A stretch of DNA of 48,901 nucleotides from an uncultured Prevotellaceae bacterium. Lineage in GTDB: Bacteria > Bacteroidota > Bacteroidia > Bacteroidales > Bacteroidaceae. Position numbers and translations under genes: made by a program. Location: contig CAMHJQ010000022.1 of NCBI GenBank assembly GCA_946185485.1, forward strand, positions 1 through 48,901, in the 5' to 3' direction. Below, in pieces: positions 41,999 to 48,901 of the stretch (its first letter is position 1; every line of letters starts with the position of its first letter). Under the pieces are notes generated by a model. It did no database searches and was not told where the DNA came from. It saw only the letters and a list, made by a program, of their open reading frames with translations.

Positions 41999-43402
41999 TT
42001 ACTCAGCAGGTTTCTCAGCAGGAGCCTCGGCTGCCTTCTTGGCGGGAGCCTTCTTGGCCGGTGCCTTCTTTGCAGGAACCTTCTTCTTGGCCGGTTCCGC
42101 CTTCGGTTCCAGCTTCTCGAGGCGGGCCTTCAGACGGGTAATCTCCTTGTCCTTCATCTCAATCTCGTCACCCTGGTTGCGGATGGTGGTGAGCAGGGCA
42201 TTGAGCTCGTCGTTCTCAATCTCAGGGGGATAGAGGGCGTTGACTCTGTTGATGAAGTCACCGAGGATGTTCATGTAGTTGGTGAAGGCATCAAACGGTC
42301 CGCTGTATATGCCACGGTCGAGACCCACATTGGAGGGCTTGGTGGTCATGAAGCGGAAGTTGTTGGAAGCCTGCAGGTAGTCCCAGTCCTGATTGATGCG
42401 CGGGTCGTCGGCAATGCGCAGACGGTCTGCGACGCTGTAGAGCTTGTTGAAAGCCTCACGCTGCATGGCGTTGCCCAGCCAGCACGAGCAGTCTCGCTCC
42501 TCGTCCACCCAGCTGAGGGTGTCGGGCACGTCGATGGCTCCCATTGAGGGCACCTTCATGCAGATTTCCGTTGGCGTAGAGAAGGTGATGCCTTTCTCCT
42601 TGGCGCAAGCGGGCAGCGCCTTCAGGAAGTCGAGGATATTTGAGCTGAGCGGCTGTGCGATACCCAGAGCCGACAGTTCCATGAAGATGTTGATGATCTG
42701 CTCTTCCTCGGGGAAGCGGGCGATGCGGTCGATATAGTTGTCGGCGAACAGGGGATAGCCCTCCCAGTCGGGATTGTTGAAGCGCAGCGAGATGTCGTCA
42801 GACAGCTCCACGTCGCGGAGCAACAGCTTCAGGTTGGGAGCGATGTTGCAGTTGTAGACGTAGTGGGGCGACTTCCATCCGAGCACGTGCTTGGCACCCT
42901 CGGTGAGCATACCCTTGAAGCCCATGGCGGCAATCTGTCCGCCGATGTCGTCGCTGTAGATAAGTGACGAGTTGCGGGCTACTGTCGGCTTCTGTCCGAA
43001 CAGCTCCTCAATCTTGGCAGCCTGCTTCTTCACGTCGAGGGCGAAGGTCTCCTCGTTGGCCAGCGATGACAGACCGTGGCTGTAAGGCTCGGCGAGGAAC
43101 TCGATGCAACCCGTCTGGTTCAGTTCCTGCAGCTTGGCGATGACCTGCGGAGCGTGGAACTCCAGCTGCTCGATGCCCGTACCCGAGAGTGAGAAGGCAA
43201 CCTTGAAATACTGGCCGTGCTCCTTGATCATGTCGCCGATAGCAGTCAGTGCCGGCATGTAGGAACGGTTGGCGATGTCGGTGATGCTACGCTCGTTCTC
43301 GTAGTCATCATAGTAATAATGGTCGGTACCGATGTCGAAGAAACGGTAGCGCTTCAGATGGATAATCTGATGTATCTCGAAATATAAACAAATTGTTTTC
43401 AT
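41999..43402 (-). CDS. GH57-family alpha-amylase-like protein with lysine/alanine/proline-rich tail
   Basis: A 467-residue glycoside hydrolase 57 protein acting on alpha-glucan. Visible conserved parts are the opening ICLYFEIHQIIHLKRY, GCIEFLAEPYSHGLSSL with the likely nucleophile Glu, and VARNSSLIYSDDIGGQIAAMGFKGMLTEGA with the likely acid Asp. The catalytic region fills residues 1-about 400. A coiled-coil-like stretch (NQGDEIEMKDKEITRLKARLEKLE) is followed by a roughly 35-residue tail of PAKKAPAKKAPAKK-type repeats resembling histone H1 tails. It is the third gene of the glycogen cluster and ends 18 bases from a bidirectional terminator. Confidence 0.92.
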   Translation of the reverse strand: MKTICLYFEIHQIIHLKRYRFFDIGTDHYYYDDYENERSITDIANRSYMPALTAIGDMIKEHGQYFKVAFSLSGTGIEQLEFHAPQVIAKLQELNQTGCIEFLAEPYSHGLSSLANEETFALDVKKQAAKIEELFGQKPTVARNSSLIYSDDIGGQIAAMGFKGMLTEGAKHVLGWKSPHYVYNCNIAPNLKLLLRDVELSDDISLRFNNPDWEGYPLFADNYIDRIARFPEEEQIINIFMELSALGIAQPLSSNILDFLKALPACAKEKGITFSTPTEICMKVPSMGAIDVPDTLSWVDEERDCSCWLGNAMQREAFNKLYSVADRLRIADDPRINQDWDYLQASNNFRFMTTKPSNVGLDRGIYSGPFDAFTNYMNILGDFINRVNALYPPEIENDELNALLTTIRNQGDEIEMKDKEITRLKARLEKLEPKAEPAKKKVPAKKAPAKKAPAKKAAEAPAEKPAE

Positions 43403-43457
43403 AATCTTATTTTGCTGTTTTATAATTTCACTCTTTTACTATTTGTTCGTGGATTTC

Positions 43458-43482
43458 AATTGTCCATTGTTCAATAGTCAAA
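43458..43482. repeat. AT-rich repeat spacer between the glycosyltransferase and GH57 genes
   Basis: CAATTGTCCATTGTTCAATAG-like units (CAATTG, CATTGTTCAATAG, CAAATGG) occupy the 88-base gap. It resembles the AATTGA-type repeat in tex and the GTAAATAG-type repeat before def. No other feature is seen in the gap. Confidence 0.55.
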
Positions 43483-43490
43483 TGGCCCAA

Positions 43491-44762
43491 TTAACTCTCC
43501 CAGCCTAATGTGCGGAGATAGAGTGTGCGGATCCAGGCGCCGACCTTCTCCCACGTAATCTGGTCAACCTCACGCTTGCCTTCCTCCTTGAGGTAGGTGA
43601 ACAGCGACTCATTGGCGCAGATAGAGTAGATGGCATCGGCCAGGGCGTGGATGTCCCAGTAGTCAACCTTGATGCAGTTGGTGAGAATCTCGGCGCATCC
43701 CGACTGTTTCGAGATGATAGAGGGAGTGCCGCACTGCATGGCCTCGAGGGGCGAGATGCCGAAAGGCTCAGACACGGACGGCATGACATAGACATCGGAG
43801 TCCTTCAGACACTCGTACACCTGCTTGCCGCGCATGAATCCCGGGAAGTGGAAACGGTCGGCAATGCCACGCTCGGCTGCCAGATGAATCATGGCATCCA
43901 TCATGTCGCCAGAGCCAGCCATACAGAAGCGCACATTACGCGTGCGGCGGATGACCATATTGGCAGCCTCGACGAAGTATTCAGGTCCCTTCTGCATGGT
44001 GATACGTCCGAGGAAGGTCACCACCTTGTCCTTGCCCGTATGGTCAGGACGCGGAATGTCCTGATACTCCTGCGGCAGGGGATAGACGGCATTGTGCACG
44101 GTGAAGCACTTGCGCGGATCCTGATGATACTGGTTGATGACCGTCTGGCGCGTCAGCTCCGACACGCACATGATACAGTCGGCATTGTCCATACCGTTCT
44201 TCTCGATAGAGTAAACGGTGGGGTTCACCTTGCCGCGGCTGCGGTCGAAGTCGGTAGCGTGTACGTGGATGCATAACGGCTTGCCACTCACCTGCTTGGC
44301 GTGGATGCCTGCAGGATAGGTTAGCCAGTCGTGAGCATGAATGATGTCATAGTCCAAGGTACGTGCCACGACACCGGCGATGATCGAGTAGTTATTGATT
44401 TCCTCGTGCAGGTTGCCGGGATAGCCGCCAGCAAACTCCATGGCGCCAAGGTCGTTGACGTGCATGTAGTTGAAGTCGGCATACAGGTGGTCGCGCAGAC
44501 GGAAATAGAAGTCTGGGTCCATAATGTTGCCCACACGTTCGCGAACATAGTCGGCCGTGACGTCGCGCCAGGCAATGGGCACGGCATTCATGGCTACAAT
44601 GTTGCAGGCAGAACGGTCTTCGTCACCGAAGGGGTGGGGGAGACACAGCGTGATGTCCATGTCGCCCTGGGCGTGCAGACCCTGCGAGATACCATAGTTG
44701 GCGGTGGCCAGTCCACCGAATACGTGAGGAGGATACTCCCATCCAAACATTAATACTTTCAT
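43491..44762 (-). CDS. Glycosyltransferase of the GT4/GT5 type (glycogen-synthase-like)
   Basis: A 423-residue GT-B-fold enzyme. It begins KVLMFGWEYPPHVFGGLATA with the nucleotide-sugar-domain loop GGL; DIIHAHDWLTY contains an acceptor-side histidine, and the C-terminal domain has VVTFLGRITMQKGPEYFVEA and the donor-binding E-x7-E motif SEPFGISPLEAMQCGTPSII. It lies between the debranching-enzyme and GH57 genes, a gene order typical for Bacteroidetes glycogen loci, so alpha-glucan synthesis or priming is the likely role. Gap to the upstream gene: 16 bases. Confidence 0.9.
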   Translation of the reverse strand: MKVLMFGWEYPPHVFGGLATANYGISQGLHAQGDMDITLCLPHPFGDEDRSACNIVAMNAVPIAWRDVTADYVRERVGNIMDPDFYFRLRDHLYADFNYMHVNDLGAMEFAGGYPGNLHEEINNYSIIAGVVARTLDYDIIHAHDWLTYPAGIHAKQVSGKPLCIHVHATDFDRSRGKVNPTVYSIEKNGMDNADCIMCVSELTRQTVINQYHQDPRKCFTVHNAVYPLPQEYQDIPRPDHTGKDKVVTFLGRITMQKGPEYFVEAANMVIRRTRNVRFCMAGSGDMMDAMIHLAAERGIADRFHFPGFMRGKQVYECLKDSDVYVMPSVSEPFGISPLEAMQCGTPSIISKQSGCAEILTNCIKVDYWDIHALADAIYSICANESLFTYLKEEGKREVDQITWEKVGAWIRTLYLRTLGWES

Positions 44763-44778
44763 AGCGTCTCCTCCTTAT

Positions 44779-46758
44779 TTATTTTTGATAAGTGTATTTT
44801 TCCAGGAGTTTCACCGAGCGCAGGATTTCTGCCACGTTCATGGCAAAGGACATGGCGCCGCGTCCGTGGAACGGCGGGTTGCCGTCGAACAGCTCGCTGA
44901 TGGTTCCCAGCGCGTGATAGTTCATCTCGTCTTCATAGCCCACCATATGGCGCTCGAGGAACGACAGGCGGGTGCGCTTATAGAGTTTCAGGCAGGCCTC
45001 TACGTAGAAACCGCCCAGCCAAGGCCATGCCGTACCCTGATGGTAGGCGTAGTCGCGCTGTGTCTGCGGACCGACATACATCGGGTTGTAGCCGCCGCTC
45101 TTGGGCGACAGTGAACGCAAACCCTTGGGCGTCAGCAGTTCGCGGGTGCAGATGTCAAGCACGCTCTTCTTCTGATCCTGCGACAGCGGTGAGAAGTCGA
45201 AGGCCACGGGGAATATCATGTTCGGGCGTACGCTCCAGTCCACCATGTTGCCATCGACATAGTCCAGCAGATAGCCGTACTCGTTGAGGAAGGTACCGAT
45301 GAACGATGCCTTGGTCGTTTCCGACAGTTCCTCCAGTTTGGCGGCCAGCTTTTTGTCGCCGAACTCTGTTTCCAGCATGGCACAGAACTTCATGGCGTTG
45401 TACCACAGGGCGTTGAACTCGACAATGTATCCTGATCGGGGCACGACGGGACGCCCGTTGGCGGTGGAGTTCATCCAGGTGACAGCCTTGTCACGTCCGT
45501 CGGCATAGAGCAGTCCATTATCGTCGAGACGCAGGTTGGGATGACCGCCGGCCATGATGTATTTCACGATGTCCTTGACCAGGTTGCCGTACATCTTGTA
45601 GCCCTGCTCACGTCCGGCATCCTTCGTGTACTGCTGGATGGCCCAAACAGCCCAAAGGGGTACGTCAGGCTGTTCCATCTCGTAAATCTTGCCAGAGATT
45701 GGCTTGTCGGCCATAAATTCGCGCAGAGCCTTTTCGGCTGTCTTCATGACCATCTCGAAATAGTCCTGCTCACCGATGCACAGCGTCAGACCAGGTAATG
45801 ATATAAAGGTATCGCGCGCGCGACACTTGAACCAAGGATAGCCTGCTAACAAGTAACGCTCGTCCTTCTTGTCAATCTTCTCCATAGTGCCACTGCGGCG
45901 ATCGCGGAAGTGGAACTGGTGGGCAGCCGTCACCAGACAGTGGTAGAAGTTGTCACGAGGCACGCGGTCTTCCACCTCGTCGTCGAACATCTTCTTCAGC
46001 TGTCCCGGCTTGCTGGCCGAGGTAGAACCGGCAAAGACGATGCTTTCGCCCTTCTTGATTTCCATCTCGAAGTAGCCGGGCACGTACAAGTCCTCGTTGG
46101 AGGCGTAGCCGCGCTCCTGCTCCTTGGGGTACTCCACGCCGCGATACCAGTCGGGCTGGAAGATGAACTCGTTCTTCTTCGAGAACTGCATGTAGAGGTC
46201 AGGATAGCCGGCATACATACAGGTCTTGATGCCGTGGTCCACGGGATGGTATTCACGCGATGCCGTCGTGTTCTCATGAGTGAACTGACGCACGGAGCGG
46301 AATGCCAGGAACGGACGGAAGCGCAGTGTCGTTGCCGAGTGGGCATCCACCAGCGTGTAGCGGATGAGGATGCGGTCCTCATAATGCTGGAACACTACTT
46401 CTTTCTTTAACACTACGCCACCGACGCGATAGAGCGTGGTGGGCACGACATCACAGTCGAACTCACGGATGTACTTGTGACCCTTGGGGCTGTAGTTGTT
46501 GCCCTGATACTTGTGGAGTCCGAGGTTGAACTCGGCACCGTGTTGGATAACCGTACAGTCGAGCGACGAGAGCAGTACATGGTTCTCGTCGTCAAGCTCA
46601 GGTACGGGAACGACGAGCAGACCATGGTACTTACGTGTATTACAGTCCACCAGGGTGGATGCACTGTAGGCACCAGAGCGGTTCGTTCGAAGCAGTTCAC
46701 GACGCAAAGACTCTTCCAAGTTGGTCATTACAGCTTTTTCAAATCGTAAATAACTCAT
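44779..46758 (-). CDS. Amylo-alpha-1,6-glucosidase (glycogen debranching enzyme)
   Basis: A 659-residue enzyme of the bacterial/archaeal type of glycogen debranching. The N-terminal beta domain (residues 1-about 220; RSGAYSASTLVDCNTRKYHGLLV) is followed by an (alpha/alpha)6 catalytic barrel. Conserved parts are AGYPWFKCRARDTFISLPGLTL, GRPVVPRSGYIVEFNALWYNAMKF and QRDYAYHQGTAWPWLGGFYVEACL with the catalytic acidic residues in or near these blocks. It is the first gene of the glycogen cluster. A small upstream frame overlaps its start by 20 bases, so its translation may be coupled to that frame. Confidence 0.94.
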   Translation of the reverse strand: MSYLRFEKAVMTNLEESLRRELLRTNRSGAYSASTLVDCNTRKYHGLLVVPVPELDDENHVLLSSLDCTVIQHGAEFNLGLHKYQGNNYSPKGHKYIREFDCDVVPTTLYRVGGVVLKKEVVFQHYEDRILIRYTLVDAHSATTLRFRPFLAFRSVRQFTHENTTASREYHPVDHGIKTCMYAGYPDLYMQFSKKNEFIFQPDWYRGVEYPKEQERGYASNEDLYVPGYFEMEIKKGESIVFAGSTSASKPGQLKKMFDDEVEDRVPRDNFYHCLVTAAHQFHFRDRRSGTMEKIDKKDERYLLAGYPWFKCRARDTFISLPGLTLCIGEQDYFEMVMKTAEKALREFMADKPISGKIYEMEQPDVPLWAVWAIQQYTKDAGREQGYKMYGNLVKDIVKYIMAGGHPNLRLDDNGLLYADGRDKAVTWMNSTANGRPVVPRSGYIVEFNALWYNAMKFCAMLETEFGDKKLAAKLEELSETTKASFIGTFLNEYGYLLDYVDGNMVDWSVRPNMIFPVAFDFSPLSQDQKKSVLDICTRELLTPKGLRSLSPKSGGYNPMYVGPQTQRDYAYHQGTAWPWLGGFYVEACLKLYKRTRLSFLERHMVGYEDEMNYHALGTISELFDGNPPFHGRGAMSFAMNVAEILRSVKLLEKYTYQK

Positions 46759-46834
46759 AGTTCCTTTTTAGGTTGTTGTTGTTATTATTTGTTTTAGGAT
46801 TCTCATTCATGAAGGTCAGTAGATGGCCTTCCAT
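46739..46834 (-). CDS. Upstream ORF (31 codons) overlapping the debranching-enzyme start
   Basis: A short frame starting at ATG 46834, 15 bases below the promoter box, encodes 31 residues (MEGHLLTFMNENPKTNNNNN then LKRNYELFTI) rich in Asn from AAC repeats. It has a strong GGAG-type site 8 bases before the ATG, rare in this phylum, and its stop lies 20 bases beyond the debranching-enzyme ATG in another frame. It may be a leader peptide that regulates or couples translation of the glycogen cluster, or an accident of an A-rich leader. Confidence 0.5.
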   Translation of the reverse strand: MEGHLLTFMNENPKTNNNNNNLKRNYELFTI

Positions 46835-46848
46835 TTTTAAATCTCCTT

Positions 46849-46880
46849 CAAAAGTACGCAATTTCAGCCTTATTGCCAAA
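46849..46880 (-). promoter_or_regulatory. Consensus promoter of the glycogen cluster
   Basis: On the minus strand TTTG (46880-46877) and TACTTTTG (46856-46849) are 20 bases apart, a full match. Transcription should begin near 46843, making a leader of about 85 bases before the debranching-enzyme ATG, which contains the upstream ORF. Confidence 0.85.
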
Positions 46881-47058
46881 TAAATGAAACTTTTTTTTTC
46901 AAAACTACTGTTTTTTTCGTTTCTTTCACATTTCGAAGGCGCTCTACCATTGTCTTTGACCTCATACAACGTTTCGTCAGAATCCGATTAGAATTGCACG
47001 CAAAATGTATAAAGATAAAATAATTATTAAAAAGTTCTTTGTTTCGAAAATAAGTTGT

Positions 47059-47066
47059 TACCTTTG
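47059..47066 (+). promoter_or_regulatory. -7 promoter box of mutA
   Basis: TACCTTTG matches TAnnTTTG; TTTG is found 17 bases upstream (47038-47041), slightly closer than the usual 19-21. The leader to ATG 47107 is about 35 bases. The region 46881-47037 upstream is AT-rich and holds nothing else I recognise. Confidence 0.7.
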
Positions 47067-47106
47067 CAAATCAGAACGTAAAACAAACTTATATAATTAA
47101 TACATT

Positions 47107-48901
47107 ATGGCTAACAAAGAAAAACTCTTCAGCGAGTTTCAGGCTCCAACCACCCAGGAGTGGCTGGACAAGATTGAAGTGGACCTGAAAGGTGCCGACT
47201 TCCAGAAACGACTCGTATGGAGAACCAATGAGGGCTTCAACGTACAGCCCTTTTATCGTCGAGAAGACCTTGCGAACCTGAAAACACCCGACTCAATGCC
47301 GGGAGAATTTCCGTTTGTGCGTGGTAACAAGAAAGATTCCAATGCGTGGTATGTCCGCCAGAACATTGTGGTGGAGGATGCCAAGGCTGCCAATGCCAAG
47401 GCACTCGACATCCTGAACAAGGGCATCGACTCGTTAGGTTTCAAACTGCCGGGCAACATGGTCTCGAAAGAAACTGTCGAGGCATTGCTCGATGGCATCC
47501 TCTGTGACATCATTGAGGTGAACTTCGCCACCTGTCCGAAGCATTCCCTGGAACTGGCAGAAATCCTGGTGGACTTCTTTGCTAAGAAGGGTTATGACAA
47601 GGAGAAGGTGGTTGGTTCTATCGAGTGGGACCCCATGCAGAAGATGGTGATGAAAGGCAAGGATGTCACTCCTATGCTGGAGATTGCCCCCAAACTGGTG
47701 GAGACGCTCAAGGAGTATCCTAACTTCCGTTGCATCGCTGTCAGCTCCGATGCCCTCAACAATGCCGGAGCCTACATCGTCCAGGAACTGGGCTATGCGC
47801 TGGCTTGGGGTAACGAGTATCTGCAGCAGCTGACGGACGCTGGCGTGGATGTTGACCTTGCCGCCAAGAGCATCAAGTTCAATATGGGCGTCAGCGAGAA
47901 CTACTTCATGGAGATTGCCAAGTTCCGTGCTGCCCGTCTGCTTTGGGCTCAGATTGTGAAGCAGTACGAGCCAAAGTGCGATTGCGCTTGCAAGATGATT
48001 ATCAATGCTACCACCTCTACTTATAACCAGACTTTGTTCGACAGCTATGTGAATCTTCTGCGTTCTCAGACCGAGGCAATGAGTGCTGCGTTGGGTAGTG
48101 TTCACTCGATGGTGGTTACCCCGTTTGATGCTCCTTACGAGGAGGCTACTGATTTCTCGGAGCGTATTGCTCGCAACCAGCAGTTGATTATCAAGGAGGA
48201 GAGTCATTTCGACCGTATTGTTGACCCAGGTGCAGGTTCTTACTATATCGAGCATCTTACCGATGCATTGGCTCAGGAAGCCTGGAAGATCTTCCTGAAG
48301 GTAGAAGAGGAGGGTGGCTTCTTGGCTGCTGTGAAGGCTGGAACCATCCAGGATGACATCAACGCTACTAACGTGAAGCGTCATGGTGATGCTGCTAAAC
48401 GTAAGGAGTTCCTGTTGGGTACCAACCAGTTCCCCAACTTTACAGAGAAGAGTGAGGGCAAACGTCCTCAGGGCTGTGGTTGTTGCTGTGGAACAGCAGC
48501 ACACGAGAACTGCGAACCTACCTTCAAGGCTATCAATAGCACTCGTCTGGCTGCCGACTTCGAGGACCTGCGCATCCATACCGAGGAAACGAAGGTGCCT
48601 ACTGCTTTCATGCTGACCATCGGCAACCTCGCCATGCGTCAAGCTCGTGCACAGTTCTCGTGCAACTTCTTGGCCTGTGCTGGTTACAAGGTCATTGACA
48701 ACCTTGGATTCAAGACCGTTGAAGAGGGTGTTGATGCTGCTTTGGAGGCAAAGGCCGACATCATCGTCATCTGCTCTAGTGACGACGAGTATGCTGAGTA
48801 TGCTATCCCTGCTTTCAAGTATTTGAATGGACGTGCGATGTTTGTTGTGGCTGGTGCTCCTGCTTGCATGGAGGATCTGAAGGCTGCCGGCATCGAGAAC
48901 T
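47107..48901 (+). CDS. mutA: Methylmalonyl-CoA mutase small (beta) subunit, 3' end outside window
   Basis: 598 residues are seen of a protein that pairs with the cobalamin-binding MutB to interconvert succinyl-CoA and methylmalonyl-CoA on the propionate pathway. It starts MANKEKLFSEFQAPTTQEWLDKIEVDLKG and has the TIM-barrel half (NFRCIAVSSDALNNAGAYIVQELGYALAWG, NFATCPKHSLELAEILVDFF, DPGAGSYYIEHLTDALA) followed by the B12-fold-like half (AFMLTIGNLAMRQARAQFSCNFLACAGYKVIDN, ADIIVICSSDDEYAEYA). The DxHxxG cobalamin motif is missing there (FLACAGY), as expected for the non-catalytic subunit. Between the halves is an unusual GCGCCCG cysteine cluster. Confidence 0.95.
   Translation, partial: MANKEKLFSEFQAPTTQEWLDKIEVDLKGADFQKRLVWRTNEGFNVQPFYRREDLANLKTPDSMPGEFPFVRGNKKDSNAWYVRQNIVVEDAKAANAKALDILNKGIDSLGFKLPGNMVSKETVEALLDGILCDIIEVNFATCPKHSLELAEILVDFFAKKGYDKEKVVGSIEWDPMQKMVMKGKDVTPMLEIAPKLVETLKEYPNFRCIAVSSDALNNAGAYIVQELGYALAWGNEYLQQLTDAGVDVDLAAKSIKFNMGVSENYFMEIAKFRAARLLWAQIVKQYEPKCDCACKMIINATTSTYNQTLFDSYVNLLRSQTEAMSAALGSVHSMVVTPFDAPYEEATDFSERIARNQQLIIKEESHFDRIVDPGAGSYYIEHLTDALAQEAWKIFLKVEEEGGFLAAVKAGTIQDDINATNVKRHGDAAKRKEFLLGTNQFPNFTEKSEGKRPQGCGCCCGTAAHENCEPTFKAINSTRLAADFEDLRIHTEETKVPTAFMLTIGNLAMRQARAQFSCNFLACAGYKVIDNLGFKTVEEGVDAALEAKADIIVICSSDDEYAEYAIPAFKYLNGRAMFVVAGAPACMEDLKAAGIEN

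Overview
The window looks like chromosomal core sequence from a Bacteroidales bacterium, most likely a Prevotella-like member (about 50% G+C). Evidence: RprX/RprY-type two-component genes, a fused LpxC-FabZ protein, a short primary sigma factor, PPi-dependent phosphofructokinase, a TonB-dependent receptor with a lipoprotein partner, a GH57/glycosyltransferase/debranching-enzyme glycogen cluster, and promoters of the Bacteroidetes type (TTTG, 19-21 bp, TAnnTTTG) rather than the E. coli type. There is no phage, insertion sequence, CRISPR array or rRNA operon; one tRNA-Arg(UCU) is present.

Layout. 1-5.5 kb (+): the end of a phosphohexomutase gene, an M28 peptidase, a membrane protein, and a calycin-like lipoprotein with a TonB-dependent receptor. 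5.6-12 kb (+): rprX-rprY, a membrane-anchored winged-helix protein, a large DUF2723 membrane protein and a DUF3098 protein. 12-17.2 kb (-): lpxD and lpxC-fabZ, and upstream of them an rpoD-led operon with a secreted protein and an HD hydrolase. 17.3-19.6 kb (+): dipeptidyl peptidase IV. 19.5-26.4 kb (-): a tight six-gene operon (small protein, acyltransferase, golvesin/amidase protein, small protein, YgiQ radical SAM protein, PP2C-like protein). 26.5-29.1 kb (+): pfp and a membrane-anchored GH25 lysozyme. 29.1-32.1 kb (-): YtxH protein, holin-X-like protein, small protein, then tex. 32.3-38.7 kb (+): SPOR lipoprotein, ruvX, def, TPR protein, ATP-grasp-like protein, GH43 enzyme. 38.7-42 kb (+): tRNA-Arg, a gene-free stretch with a 22-bp triplicate repeat, nhaC-type antiporter and ald. 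42-46.8 kb (-): glycogen cluster. 47.1 kb to the end (+): methylmalonyl-CoA mutase small subunit, running off the window.

Working together: lpxD/lpxC-fabZ build lipid A; the debranching enzyme, glycosyltransferase and GH57 protein handle storage polysaccharide; pfp provides PPi-linked glycolysis and mutA belongs to the succinate-propionate route, which fits a saccharolytic anaerobe.

No large novel gene system is visible. The most unusual material is small and regulatory: an orphan promoter-to-terminator unit that could encode a structured RNA (11957-12148), a perfect 15-bp inverted repeat around the rprX promoter and start codon, a 27-nt inverted repeat bracketing the ygiQ start, a 31-codon upstream ORF overlapping the debranching-enzyme start, two apparently leaderless genes, and AT-rich repeat families that enter coding sequences in frame. 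All of these come from reading the sequence and none has been tested by alignment, folding software or transcript data.
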